Assembly (NCBI GenBank): GCA_027943335.1
Contig: BSBK01009267.1
Location: 400,001 to 464,000 of the forward strand
Source of the DNA: Chamaecyparis obtusa
Lineage: Eukaryota > Streptophyta > Pinopsida > Cupressales > Cupressaceae
Length of the DNA: 64,000 nt
Direction: 5' to 3'
Shown here: piece after piece, positions 13,107 to 25,233 of the stretch
How the letters are laid out: every line of letters starts with the position of its first letter
Numbering within the stretch: position 1 is the first letter of the stretch
Notes under the pieces: model-generated
What the model was told of the DNA's origin: nothing
The model's input: the letters and a program-made list of their open reading frames with translations, nothing else
Database searches by the model: none
Position numbers and translations under genes: made by a program

Positions 13107-14759
13107 TGTTGGAAGTGGTGACAGTTCTGAGAGGGGGGCGTGAATCAGAACATAACAAGTTTAACAAGATTAATGTAGAGCTTAACTTCCAAACTTATGA
13201 AATGACAAAGTCATAAGCAATAGAAATTAAGCAGAACAAAAAGTAATTCAATCATAGAGACAAGACAAGATTTTTGCCAAGTGGGAAACCCTCAAAACCT
13301 CACGGTTTTGTCACAGGGAGAAAAACCACTCCTATCTAACCTGTAATTTTATTGAGCAATAACCCTTGTTACACAGTAGCAACTACAACTGCCTTCCCAG
13401 GCTATGGCCCTCAACTTCTCACTTTGATAATTTTATGTCAATATAACTTATATATATAACTGTATGCATATTACAATGCATACATCTTATATATCAAATT
13501 ATTTAAGATATTCTTTCAATACTGTTCATATCAGAGCACTCTCAAAAATATTTCACACACTTTTACAACCATATCTTCCTCTTAAATAGGAAGTATCCAA
13601 AATACATTTTCCAAAGAGAATTTACAGGAACAATTGATTCAGATGTTGCAACTGATAGCAATATCAGTTCAACATAAAACTAATTTTAATAACCAAAAAT
13701 AAGAATTGCTTTAGACTTGTTTTAAAAAATCCCTCCATCGAAGAATCTTGGTGAGAACCAAAGATCATCTCTCAAGAACTAATTTTAACTGAAGGATCAT
13801 AACTGATTTGTTACACAAAAACCGTGTAACTACCAACCGAACCACGAACTCATTAAAAAATGCACCAGTGAATACCCAAGTCTATTTAATGTTGTCGTAA
13901 AAACCCAAATTCATAAAAACAATGTTGCCATCAATATCCAAATTCACTAACTAATTACACTCAAATTTTTGTCAAATACCCAAGTGTCAAAAAGACAACA
14001 ATCTCCATTTTAAACAAACAACAAATAGCTAAACCAAAATAATGCTGAAAAGCAGATAAGCTATTTTCAATTCCTTTCAAGAATATGCACAGAAGAGAAA
14101 ATATCAATTTTCCAAACCTTGACTAAAGATGCATACCAAGTGATAGTAAATGATTTTACAAGGAGCCATAAAAATACTGTTAGTGTGACATCCGGGCATA
14201 ACCACTGAAGACAAAAATGCTAAGAGAGTTTCCAACATAGAAAATAAAACATGTATCAGCCTTTGAATAAAAAATAGAAGAAAATAGAACAAAATTATCT
14301 CAGTTCCATAACATTGTAAGCTAGAGCAAGATTAACCTTCTGAAACCAGTTAACAAATAGTTCTAGAAGATGCAAAGATACCATAAAAATGGTATTGACC
14401 TGTTCCTTTCATGAAGATGAAAAACATAGTAAAAACACAACCACAAGGTCAACATAGAATCTCCAAACCTTCACTATAGTAATCATGGTGGCACCCTTCA
14501 TTAGGGTTTGATAAAGAATCAAATGAATCATGTATACCATTCGAGTGCAAAAGAATTTTCAAATGAATCAAAAAATATAATCATTTCAAATCCACCGTAA
14601 GAGAGAACCACGTGGAGCAAAAGAAACCAAGTGTCAATAACCCAGAGTCAATGAAAGTAATGATAACTAACCATGGTAAGTCATTTACAATCACGTGACG
14701 GCAGACAGTAAATGAACTCATAGCAGGCCTTTGCATTAAGGACAAAACAAAGACCAACA
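13107..14759 (-). repeat. Copia 3' LTR (left copy)
   Basis: A 1653-base terminal repeat matching 40792-42437 nearly end to end, with TG and CA ends. In the element's own direction it is the 3' LTR and lies downstream of the polypurine tract. It is non-coding. Confidence 0.93.
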
Positions 14760-14772
14760 AACTCCCCCATTT
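14760..14772 (-). other. Copia polypurine tract
   Basis: Immediately inside the left LTR the minus strand reads AAATGGGGGAGTT up to the LTR start. This is the purine run expected to prime plus-strand DNA synthesis. Confidence 0.75.
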
Positions 14773-15101
14773 GGCCTCGATGCAAAATCACTTGAGTTGT
14801 GAAAAATATATGTCTATAAGGCATGATAAAACTAGAAAAGAACATCAAGAAAATATTGCCTGAAAGAACTATCATCGTGAGTTCTCAGAAAGAACTACAA
14901 AGAACCATAGTAGCCAAGATCAATATCTGTTAGCATAATATATATCCAAGATCAATATCTGGTAGCATAATATACTGGTGGAACTGTCAATTGGAACTAT
15001 CATAGTCAATAGCTATCATCATAATATACTGGTGGAAGTGTCAATTGGAACTGTCATAGAATTGTCATTGGAAAAATAGCTTTGATACCAACATTTGATA
15101 C
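14773..15101 (-). other. Copia 3' internal non-coding segment
   Basis: This short piece of the Copia internal region lies between its LTR and the LINE insertion. It contains near-repeats of the phrase ATACTGGTGGAA and of CAATATCTG units. Its last 12 bases (15090-15101) are the left target duplication of the LINE. Confidence 0.65.
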
Positions 15102-15646
15102 AAAGAATATCAAAGAATGGTGGACGGTTAATATTCATGGCACTACTATGTTTAGAGTGGTTAAGAAACTTTGTAATGTTAAGCATAATGTGAAGATGTG
15201 GAGTGTTAGTCCATTTTTCAGTCAAGACAAAATCCTTTGAAAATGGCCTGTTCCCTGCATTATTTTGTAAAGTGTCCCACGCTGCCTGCAATCAAAGTTT
15301 TAAAGTGTGAAGTAGATCCGTGATGTTTCATGGTGTACACTCTTAGCCATAGGTTCTCCAATGTGTCAGCAAGCTCTTGTTCAAATCACATCTCCTAATT
15401 CACAAAACCCAGGGAGATATTCAAGTTTTAAGGTCTGCAGGAAATGTTTTCAAAATTTGCCACAGTGTCGAAAACCTATGATGTTTTCTATTTCCTTGCT
15501 GAAAACCCTGGATGTTTTTGATCTTTCATCGAAAACCCTATGTGTTTTCGACCTCGCACTTCTACCCTGTTTGTTGGCATTCTCTAATTGTGCAAGTGCG
15601 ATCAGATGTTGGGTTTGAGTCTTCAAGGGTTTTAAAATGATTGGTT

Positions 15647-15692
15647 GTCGCATGATTGCATGTCAAAATTTTTTGACATGCGACCATGCGAC
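15647..15692. repeat. LTR hairpin, 22-base arms
   Basis: Arms 15647-15668 and 15671-15692 are reverse complements with two mismatches around a 2-base loop. The arm core is GTCGCATGATTGCATGTC. Similar hairpins occur in two other LTR families in this window. Confidence 0.85.
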
Positions 15693-15770
15693 CGGTTACT
15701 TCTTGTGTTGGGCCCGTTGGTGGGGAGGGTAGTGGTCCTACTGGCGGTTATGTGGCGGCCTGTGGTTGGC

Positions 15771-15815
15771 TGTCGCATGATCGCATGTCAGAGATTCCTG
15801 ACATGCAATCATGCA
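15771..15815. repeat. Second LTR hairpin
   Basis: TGTCGCATGATCGCATGTCA at 15771-15790 pairs imperfectly with TGACATGCAATCATGCA at 15799-15815. It follows the first hairpin by about 80 bases in the same LTR. Confidence 0.8.
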
Positions 15816-17461
15816 ACCGGTTGACACCTATCCCTTTGGTGTAGAAGTGTTGTGGTCTTGCTGTCAAACTAGGAGGATGAGGTGGTAGTTTCATGGCCTT
15901 GTTGCATGATTGCAAGGGCCATCTTTTAGCCATGTGATCATGTGACTAGGGTGCCACATTGTCCTGGGGCCCGCAACTGTTGTGAATTAAATGTGGCCAC
16001 TCGATTTTATGGGAAGGGGAAGAGATCTATGACCAGATTTTAAATTTTGCCGACTAGTCGTTGCATTTGAATTCAAATTTGCAAAAGGGTTTTCATGACA
16101 AGAAGTACCAGAATTGATTTCTTTCATGGCCAGATTTGATTGGTTTGGTGGTGCTTGCTATTGCAGTGTGGTCCAGGGTTCTTGTGGTCGACTGCATGAT
16201 GGTTTTGTACCTGGTGAAGGACTATTTTGCTGCTCAAGGTGTGTTTGTAGGTGGCCGATTTGACTAGTTTTTATAGCAATCCCCTAGTTTTCTATCCTAA
16301 TCTCAATGATGCTCGTAATTGTAAAATTTGTTTGAGATCTCTCTCTGGATTGCTTGGTTTCCTACCCTTGTATTAAATTTTGATGTAATTTTGATTGTTG
16401 TGGTGGGTGAAAACCCTAGCCCTAGCTGTCTGTAGCTTGTTGCAACTTGTTTTGGGTTTCCAAGGCAGCTAGTGGTATAAGTTGTCAAAATTTTGACTTA
16501 GTCAGGGTTCCTTTGTCTGCAATTTTTTTGAGGAGAATTGGTTCTAGTGAAGGGTCCTTTTGTTGTAGATATTTTTCCTTTTCTCTGCATACAGGGTGTT
16601 CTTCTTTCCCTTGTTGGTTCAGAGAATACAATCCATATTGTAACAGACTTGTTTTATGTATGAGAATTTAATATACTCTTATTGTTACCAAGCTATCCCT
16701 ATTTGGATTCTGAATTCATTAATCATACATCAAGGGTGTTTGATTTTTTTATTTGCATTGCCTAAGTGTTTGCAAGTGGAGTTGTCTTCATAGAGATAAC
16801 TAGTTTAGGGTTAGTATTCACGTATGTATGAGCTGAGGTGTCAAAGATATGTCATGCTTGTCTTCTAGTGGATGTTGGTTAATGTATTTCTTGTTCTTAG
16901 GTCTTCCTTTGGATAGGTAATAATGTATCTGGGTGCACAGGTGGTTTGGTAATGTATGATCTAGTCAGGGTGAGTGTGTTGTCTTCTTATTTCATAGCTC
17001 TGTTGTAGTGAGGTATTTAACTTTGTTGCCCATTGGATAAGACATTGGTCTATGCGAGACTAGGGGTATTTCAAGGGACCATTCAACCCAACATTAAAAT
17101 AATTTAGTGAACCATCTTTCCCTTTCATGTTGTTAGGATAGGCATCTAGGTTTCAGACTCATTGTATGCAAGAAAGTTATTGCATAAGGTGTGTTTCATT
17201 GGGGTATAGGATACCTAAAGGAGTCTGAAAGCTATTCCACAATAATCTATCTATAGGCCTATTGTTTGTCATGAGGTGTCTTGAGTGTGTAGATAAGGCA
17301 ATACCCGCTTGAGTGAATGTGCAGCTCAAAGAAGGAGGATGCCCTCAGTCCTCATCAATTGGCACTTTTTCCCTGTCAAACTTTGGAGCGAAGACTAACC
17401 AGTTTGTCAATCATAGTGTAAACCTAGCACCGTGTGGGAACAAGTTTAAAAGCTAACAAGA

Positions 17462-17480
17462 TGGCGACTCTACTGGGGAC
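17462..17480 (+). other. Gypsy-2 primer binding site
   Basis: TGGCGACTCTACTGGGGAC starts three bases after the LTR end. It is the type of primer site seen in Tat/Ogre-like Gypsy elements. The same site with two changes follows the LTR of the other Gypsy element (31538-31556). Confidence 0.8.
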
Positions 17481-17859
17481 TGGGCAACAAATCTTGTTAA
17501 ATAAATCATAATCTCTGGTGGCCATAATATAGAGTCTGATATAAAAAAATACACTTGTAAAATCTTATCACTGCATGCTAAGTGGTGGCTCTGATTTTCT
17601 CTATTTGATCAGTGTTCCTTCTAATAAACAGTGTGGTTACTTGTGGAGTTTTGTATTGGTTGGAAGAATAAACAAAGAATTAATTTTCCTCTTCAAGGAG
17701 GTGGGGATTCTACATTGCAAAGAACCTGATGGAGCTGCATGATGAGCTCTAGATCTGCCCTGCCTTCCAGTCAATAAAGTCTTCTACTACAAAACTCCCA
17801 GGTATTTTTTAAAGATATGAAATGTATCCCTGTCAAGTGTCCAAGACTATTGTAAAGGG

Positions 17860-18390
17860 ATGGTAGTTAGTGGGCGGTTCCTCATGGAGGAATATAGGCC
17901 CTTTTGTTTTGATGGCATAGAAGGTGCCCCTAATGATTTTTCTGTTAAGAATGGGGAATGCTTGCCTAAATTCTTTGCTGGTGGGTCTATTTCTACAAGC
18001 CAACATGTTATTCATGTCATGGATCTTTTTGGTGATATGGATATTGAACATGAAGATGTTGCTATGAGGCTTTTTGTGCATACATTTTTTGATGGTGCAA
18101 GGAGGTGGTTCCTATCCTTGCCTTCATGTTCAATCCCTTCTTGGGATGTTTTGAGAGCAAAGTTTATTGAACATTTTGATGAGGTTACTACTCTCAAGAT
18201 GAAGATTGAAAAAAGAAAAATTGACATCTGGTAGTTAGAGGAGGACAAAAGATTGAGAAGACTGGTGGTTCCTTATGGTGATCACGAGGAGGCTAGTGTT
18301 TTTGATGTTGATTCTCATTTTGTAGAGGATATTGATTATGAAGCTGGTGTTGAGGTCAGTGCATATGAGAGTGTTGAAGATGAGGTGGCA
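17860..18390 (+). pseudogene. Gypsy-2 gag fragment
   Basis: The main open stretch is 17860-18234, followed by TAG; a further open stretch runs on to the LTR junction. The peptide has a capsid-like core HEDVAMRLFVHTFFDGARRW then SIPSWDVLRAKFIEHFDE, closely matching the Gypsy-1 gag (HEDVAMRLFIETLTDSAVDW). Protease, RT and integrase are absent. The end runs directly into LTR sequence through a deletion. Confidence 0.75.
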
Positions 18391-20027
18391 ATTTTGTGGC
18401 CTTGTTGCATGATCAAAAGGGCCATCTTTCGACCATGCGATCATGTGACCAGGGTGCCACGTTGTGTCGGGGCCCACAACTGTTGTGAATTAAATGTGGC
18501 TGTTTGATCTGTCGAGAAGGGGAAGAGATCTATGACCACATTTTAAATTTTTCCGACTAGCCATTGCATTTGAATTCAAATTTGTAGAAGGGTTTTCACG
18601 ATAGGAAGTACCAGAATTGATTGCTTTCATGGCCAAATTTGATTGGTTTGGTGGCACTTGCTATTGCAGTGTGGTCCAGGGTTCCTATGGTTGATTGCAT
18701 GATGGGTTTGTACCTGGTGAAGGACTATTTTGTTGCTTGAGGTGTGTTTGTAGGTGGCTGATTTGACTAGTTTTCAAAGCAATCCCCTAGTTTTCTATCC
18801 TGATCTCAATGATGCTCATAATTGCAAAATTTGTTTGAGATCTTCTCTCTCTGGATTGCTTGGTTTCCTACCCTTGTAGTAAATTTTGATATAATTTTGA
18901 TTGGTGTGGTGGGTGAAAACCCTAGCCCTAGCTGTCTGTAGCTTGTTGCAACCTGTTTTGGGTTTCCAAGGTAGCTAGTGGTATAAGTTGTTGAAATTTT
19001 GACTTAGTCAGGGTTCCTTCTTCTGCAAATTTTTTGAGGAGAATTAGTTCCAGTGAAGGGTCCTTTTCTTGTAGATATTTCTCCTTTTCTTTGCATACAA
19101 GGTGTTCTTCTTTCCCTTGTTGGTTCAGAGAATACAATGCATATTGTAACAGACTTGTTTTATGTATGAGAATTTAATATACTCTTACTGTTACCAAGCT
19201 ATCCCCATTTGGATTCTAAATTCATTAATCATACATCAAGGGTGTTTGATTTTTTTGTTTGCATTGCCTAAGTGTTTGCAAGTGGAGTTGCCTTCGTGGA
19301 GATAACTGATTGAGAGTTAGTATTCACGTATGTATGAGCTGAGGTGTCAAAGATATGTCATGCTTGTCTTCCAGTGGATGCTGGTCATTGTATTACCTAT
19401 TTATAGGTCTCTTCTAAGGGGAGGATTAACATTCTTTAGGTGGGTAATAACATACTTGGATACACAAGTGGGTTGTTAAGTTGAGGTTTGGTCATGGTGT
19501 GTGATTGATGTTACGCATCAACACATTGAGTATATTATTTTCTTATTTCATAGCTATCCCTTGCAATACTTTATTTGACTCTATGGCCCAATGGACAAGG
19601 CACTGGTCTATGAGAGAATTAGGGCATCTCAAGGGTCCTTTCAATCCATCTAAAATCATTTCCATTTAGTCCCACCCTTTCCCTTTCATGTTGTTAGTGT
19701 AGGTCTCTGGTTTTCATACTCACTCCATGCAAGCAGGGCTATTGCATGAGATATTGGTTTCATTTGAGGTACATGATACCTATATGGGTTTAAGAACCAT
19801 TCCATAGTCAGTTACTTGTAGGCCTGTAGTGTGACACAAGTTGTATGAGTGTGCAGATGAGGTATACCCACCTGAGTGATGTGGAACTCAAAGTGTAGAA
19901 GGATCTCTCTCTGATCCTTGTTAGTTGGCCTTTTTCCTTGTTAGATTTGGAGTGTTGAGTGAATGTGACATTAGCCCTATCAATCCTTATGTCAATCTGA
20001 CCTTTGGGGAAAAAGAAGCACCAACAA
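18388..20027 (+). repeat. Gypsy-2 right LTR, 5'-truncated
   Basis: It matches the left LTR from about 15880 onward. The junction with gag falls in a shared stretch similar to GATGAGGTGG, which suggests deletion by recombination at short homology. The last 600 bases diverge more from the left LTR than the earlier part does. Confidence 0.78.
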
Positions 20028-21900
20028 TGGAGTAAAACCATTTTTGGGGATATTTTAAAAACTAAAAGTCAGCTTAAAAAAGATCTTGATATTCTCCAAG
20101 AAAATATTCAACAGATGGGGTTGACTGTGGAGTTGAGGGACAAGGAAAAAAGTATCTTGGCTAAAACCCATAATATTATTTCTAAGGAAGAAGACTATTG
20201 GAGGTAGAGATCTAGGTCTATTTGGCTCAAAGCAAGAGATAAGAACACTCGTTTCTTCCATTTATCTACTTCTAAACATAGAGAAACCAACAAAATTTCT
20301 AAACTCAAAGTGGAGGAAGGGGAAATTACTCAAGATAAAGAAATCTCTGAAGCTATGATCAATTTTTTCTCTTCCCTTCTTTCAAAAGATCTGAATCTTG
20401 ACGTGGTGAATTAGAGAGCTCTTCTTGATAATATTCCTCACATTATCAATGATGCTACTAATTGTGTTCTTGTTTTTATTCCCTCTCAGGATAAAATCAA
20501 GGCGGTGGTCTTCTCCTTTGAAGGTGACAAATTCCCTGGCCCAGACGGATTTCCTATGTTTTTCTTCCAGAAATTCTATCATATTTTTGAAGTGGACATA
20601 TGTAATGCAGTCAAAGAATTCTTTGGCTCTAAATCCCTACTTAAAGAGATTAATGCGACCTTTCTTGCTCTGATCCCTAAGAAGCCTAGTGCTGATTTGA
20701 TGGATGCTTTTAGACTAATCAGCCTTTGCAATTCAGTGTATAAAATTCTCTCAAAAGTGCTCACTTCTTGGATGTTGACTATTCTTCCTTAGATTATCTC
20801 TCCACAACAAAATGGCTTTGTGTCTGGCAGACAGATTCTTGATTCGATCCTGAAGGTTCATGAGGTTATCCATTCTACCAAGGTTTTTCTTCATTCTGGC
20901 TTTCTCCTTAAATTAGATCTTTCGAAGGCCTATGATCAGGTGGATTGGGATTTGCTAATAAAAGTTCTTAGATCCTTTGGATTTGGAGATATCTTCCTTC
21001 AATTGGTTTTTCAGCTTATCAGTTCTTCTTCTGCTACCATTTTGATCAATGGCTCTCCTTCTAGGTTTTTTAAACCCTCTAGGGGGTTAAGGCAAGGAGA
21101 TCCTCTCTCTCCTATCCTCTTCTCCATTTTGGCTGAATGCCTGGGGCATCTTTTTTAGAAGATGGCTTCTAATGGGTCTTTTGTTGGCCTATCCCCTTCC
21201 TTGATTTCAAGTCTATGCTCACATGAACAGTTCGTGGATGACACAATTATTATGGGCTTTTGTTCTATTCAGGAAGCCAAGATTGTCAAATAGGCTCTCT
21301 CTACTTATTCCCTTGGATCAGGTCAATTTATCAACTTGGATAAGAGTTCCTTATACTTCATTAATACTCTTGAGGAAAGGCAACATAGAATAACTAGAAT
21401 TGTAGGCTGCAAAATTGAGTCTCTTCCTGCTACTTATCTGGGCCTCCCTCTTGGTCTTAAACCTCCGGAGTCTTTCTGGGGTGGCATTGGTGATAGATTC
21501 AATAGGAAGCTGGCTAGATGGAAAGGAGCCACTTTGAGTCCAACTGGTAAGCTCCAGCTCCTTAAATCATCACTACAAAGTCTTCTTGTTTATGCTCTCA
21601 GTCTCTTTAAGATCCCTAGAAAATATGCATATATTATTGAAAAAATTTAGAGAAATTTTCTATGGTCAGGAGTGGAGGAAAAAAAGAGATTAGCTTTCAT
21701 TTCTTCGGACAAGGTCTGCACTCCTAAAAAGTGGGGGGGGGCTGGGGATCCACCCAATTAGAGCCACCAACTTAGCCCTGCTAGCTAAACAGATTTGACA
21801 AATTTTTGGTGGTAAAAGAGAATGGAATGACATCATTCATAAAAAATACCTCTTCTCTTTTTCTCATATTTAGAAATTCTAGAAGACTGATCTAAAAATG
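20028..21900 (+). pseudogene. LINE reverse transcriptase (fragmented)
   Basis: The reading frame continues from 15113-15203 across the Gypsy insertion. It shows ARDKNTRFFH, PGPDGFPMFFFQKFYHIFEV, LKLDLSKAYDQVDW, GLRQGDPLSPILF and the catalytic FVDD (21231-21242). These are the RT boxes of plant L1-type LINEs. In-frame stops occur, for example at 20207, 20412, 20792, 21158 and 21292. The enzyme would have primed cDNA synthesis at the nicked target. It is not functional as read. Confidence 0.88.
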
Positions 21901-22239
21901 CAAGGATCCTTTATCTAGAATAGTATACAAAATGCTAAGGATGTGGCTTTTAAAGGGGCTAGATGGTTTTTGGGAAATGGCAGGAAAATTCTCTTTTGGG
22001 AAGACTGTTGGATCAAAGATTACCCTCTTAATTATGTTGTTTCTTTTCAACCCTTCAACAATCAGTGTGTTTAGAGATATGGAGCCTTGGTCAGGGATTA
22101 CTGGAGGAATGATTCATGGATTGATCTATCCCTTTCTTCTGAAACGTTAAAACCTCTTATGCTGGATCTTGTGATCTGGAAGAAGACAAGCTCCTCGGGG
22201 GAGTTCTTCCTTCTGGAATCTTTACAGTGGCTTCCTATT

Positions 22240-22613
22240 CTAAGCTATTACTTAAGCAACCAAACCCCATCCCCTTTTGTGCTCAGGTATGGGATAAGTC
22301 TTTAATCCCCAAAATTAATATTTTTTTATGGCTGGTTTTGCAGAATAAAATCCTCACAATTGACAATCTCCAAAAAAGGGGTATGATGTTGAGCAATAGA
22401 TGCTTCTTATGTATAAATGCTGAAGAAATGGTTTTTCATCTGGACATAGACTGTAGATATGCTTGGGAAATCTGGAATGAATTACTTCAATGCTGGGAGA
22501 TTAAATGGTTCTTCCCCAATAACATGGAAAACTTTTGTAATCAATGGAGAAAAGCTTTCTCCCCTATTGATCGACACTTGTGGAATATTATCCCATCTCA
22601 TGTTATAAGGTAG
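22240..22613 (+). pseudogene. LINE zf-RVT domain
   Basis: The peptide reads VWDKSLIPKINIFLWLVLQN, then CFLCINAEEMVFHLDIDC. This is the zinc-binding domain that follows RT in plant LINEs, with Cys-X2-Cys and a later His and Cys. It ends at a stop before the RNase H part. Confidence 0.8.
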
Positions 22614-22667
22614 TTATGGAGGGAACACAATGATAGAGTCTTCAAGAACATTGATCTTCCTCCAAAA

Positions 22668-23327
22668 GTGATTGCTGAAAAGATAAAGAGAAGCTTAAAG
22701 GAAAATTTCAAGATGTTGTCTGGTAGATTGTTGGATCTCAATGCTGGTGATTTGGATGGGAGGACTATTAATCATAAACCTAATCCTAGGGAGAATGCTA
22801 TTTGGCTTTCTCCTCTGCCTGGGTGGATAAAAATTAATTTCGACGGTGCTGCTAAGGGCAACCCAGTTCTAGTTGGTTGTGGGGGCCTTATCCAAGATGA
22901 CATGGCCAACTTCCTGGCGGTGGTGGCTTTACCTCTTGGGGTGCAAAACAACCATGTGGCTGAGGCTATGGCCCTTCTTCAAAAACTTAAACTTGTCAAG
23001 AGACACATGGCCCAAAAGGTGTGGATAGAGGGTGACTCACTCAACATTTTAAAATGTATTAGTGACAAGACTAAGACATCATGGGTAGTTAAGGAGATCA
23101 TCAAGGAAGCTAGGATCATAATTAGCTCCTTTAATCAAGTCATTATTTCTCATGCCTATAGGGAAGTGAATGGTACAATGGATGAGTTGGCCAATTTTGC
23201 AGTTAAAGCTAGGGAAATCATGATTTGGCATGATTATAAAAATTTGACCATCGATATCAAGGCCAAGTTGGCCTTCGACAGATCCCAAAGCAAGCAGGTT
23301 GATTGGGCGTATCTTGTGCAACTATGA
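22668..23327 (+). CDS. LINE RNase H domain (open stretch)
   Basis: This stretch has no stop for 219 codons. It carries the plant LINE RNase H signature: WIKINFDGAAKGNP (first Asp), AEAMALLQKLKLVK (Glu), WIEGDSLNILKCI (Asp) and REVNGTMDELANFA near the end. It would have been the C-terminal domain of the ORF2 polyprotein and degraded RNA in RNA/DNA hybrids. Upstream frames are broken, so it is unlikely to be expressed alone. Confidence 0.85.
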   Translation: MIAEKIKRSLKENFKMLSGRLLDLNAGDLDGRTINHKPNPRENAIWLSPLPGWIKINFDGAAKGNPVLVGCGGLIQDDMANFLAVVALPLGVQNNHVAEAMALLQKLKLVKRHMAQKVWIEGDSLNILKCISDKTKTSWVVKEIIKEARIIISSFNQVIISHAYREVNGTMDELANFAVKAREIMIWHDYKNLTIDIKAKLAFDRSQSKQVDWAYLVQL

Positions 23328-23461
23328 TGATTAGACACACTTCAAAAAATCAGAGGAAAAGGAGTATGGAAAGTGGTGTCTTTCCCAAGAACTTTAAATA
23401 CAGGCACAAGTTAACCCTCGTTATTTCCAAAGCTATCAGTTTTTGTAACAGTTGGTTTTTC

Positions 23462-25233
23462 TCTATGACTCTTACTATGTCTAAGAGCCGTGATATCATG
23501 GGAGGTGGTCTTAACTCCAAAGAGCTGAAGGACTGTGTAAAATGGAGAAAAATGCCGAAAGATTGGAATATTCTTGAGAAAGGGGGTCTTACTACCTACA
23601 TGGAAAGACTGCATGGCACGAAAGATAGTGCTACCAAACTTTTTGTTGACTCTTGGAAAGATGGGGCTGTTACTATAGAGGGTATCACTATGAACATTAC
23701 AGAGGATTTCATTACTAAGATCTCTGGGCTCAGTATGAACAGTATCAAATTCTTCCAAGATAGTAAGATGTCACGAAAGGGCATTCGGCGCTTTCCCAAG
23801 AGTGAGGAGAAAAAAATCCTAGTTAAAGAGTCTGGAGGATGCTATGATGTGGATTCGTTCAAAGAAATTTGGGCCACAGTTATGACAGTGGTCATGGAGT
23901 ATGTGACCCTAGATGATAGGTTTAAAAGAGCCCATTCCTACCAGTTTATTTTGCTTTGTCATTTTCAGCATAAAATTAGGGTGTCCCTGCCTTTCTACAT
24001 TTTGCAATCTCTCTTTTTAAGTATTTCTCAGGACAGGAAGAAAGAGAAAAAACCAATTCTTCATGTGGGGTTGATTCTCTTAATTGTAGAACACATAAAA
24101 AAGATGGCTAGTGTTAGCCCTGTCATTTCCTCGTCTAAATCTGGTTCGGGTAAAAAGAGAATTAGGGATGAGAAGGTGAAAGATAAGAGTTTGACTGGTA
24201 AAAAGCTTAAGAAGGGGAAGGAAACTACTATGGATACGGAAACCTCTACTAATAGTGTGGAAGGCTACGATAATATGGATGATTCCACTGAGGAGGATAG
24301 TTACTCTTTTTCCTTAGTATCAAATTCAGCTTCAGAGTAGAATGACAACATGGATGATGAGGTTACTGGCTCTCTGGACAAAGGCAAAACTTCAGGCAGC
24401 AGGAAGAATAAAGAGGAAAATAAGGAGAAGGAGGATGTGGGAGGTCAGAAAGTGCCTATTTTGGTTGAGTATGATAGCTCTGAAGACCATGACATGTCAA
24501 TAGCTCTGGAACTTGAAGTGGTTATGGATGTTGGCCTGGATTCTTAGAAGGATGCAACGGAGATGGATAAGACTCCCCCTGCCAAGAAGTCAACTTTACC
24601 TGATAAGGAGACTGAAAATGCCCCTGATTGTTCTTGAACTATCATTTTCCTTAAAATGGTGGACATGTAGGAAAGAAACGTTCAATTATTGAGGGAAGAT
24701 ATGGATGATAAGATCGATCCTCCCTTTGGGGTCCTCTAGACGGCCAAAGCTACGTCCATGTACTCCTTTCAACTAATCAAATGGGTTTTCCAGGAGATTA
24801 AAAACTTAAACCTTATGCACCGTTCTATTGCTACTAAGGTGGAATCTATGTAGACTCTACTGGAGATTGGCCCTAAAAATATGGTGGATAAGGGTACTAA
24901 TGAAGAAGAAAAACATGTGTAGGTGTTACAAGCTAGAATGGAAACCATGGAGAACATAATGAAAAAACACATGCAAGACTACAATAAATTTACGGGTTTG
25001 GCTATGGATTGTTTCCTGACCATTAAGGCTGAGCTGGATACTGGATCCCCCAGTAAAAAACTAGAGGATATTATTGAGAACCTGGAAGATGAAGGGCCCG
25101 AAAAATGGACTAGATCAGCAAGAAGGAAGAAAATTCACAAAAGGATCTAGGAACTCTCAGAGTTCAATGATGCGATGAAGAAGATAACTGAAGTGAAGCA
25201 GGAAGCTGACGAGGCTTGCAAGGAGTTTATTTA
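23462..25233 (+). pseudogene. Unknown extra ORF (ORF3) downstream of the LINE RNase H
   Basis: A long open stretch begins after the RNase H stop, stays open to 24340, and then continues in the same general frame through stops to 25233. The first part, near WRKMPKDWNILEKGGLTTYM and LTTYMERLHGTKDSATKLFV, looks like a folded domain of roughly 200 residues. It is followed by a Lys/Ser/Glu-rich charged linker (KKRIRDEKVKDKSLTGKKLK), acidic stretches, and a coiled-coil-like tail (METMENIMKKHMQDY, KKITEVKQEADEACKEF). I do not recognise the domain with certainty; it resembles proteins common among plant transposon ORFs. The first ATG at 23303 overlaps the RNase H end; 23462 is an alternative. Confidence 0.6.

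Larger units (their letters stand above)
15204..17458 (+). repeat. Gypsy-2 left LTR (full length)
   Basis: A 2255-base LTR with TGTTAG...CTAACA ends. It contains three hairpins (15647-15692, 15771-15815, about 15900-15950) and repeated phrases containing TCGAAAACC around 15470-15560. Its part from about 15880 on matches 18388-20027. Confidence 0.88.
15204..20027 (+). mobile_element. Gypsy-type LTR element with internal deletion, nested in the LINE
   Basis: The TSD TGGAG is perfect: 15199-15203 and 20028-20032. The left LTR runs from TGTTAG to CTAACA, which are perfect inverted ends. Only about 0.9 kb of internal sequence remains: primer site plus part of gag. The right LTR lacks its 5' part. 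Removing the element restores an uninterrupted LINE reading frame (KHNVKMW joined to SKTIFGD), which confirms the borders. It is non-autonomous. Confidence 0.88.

Noticed and set aside
15019..15291. A 90-residue minus-strand gene
   Set aside because: It runs across the LINE start and the Gypsy-2 LTR border, and the plus strand carries recognisable LINE protein there.
15647..15950. CRISPR-like repeat array
   Set aside because: The repeated GCATGAT phrases are inverted, not direct, have no regular spacers, and lie in an LTR of a plant genome.
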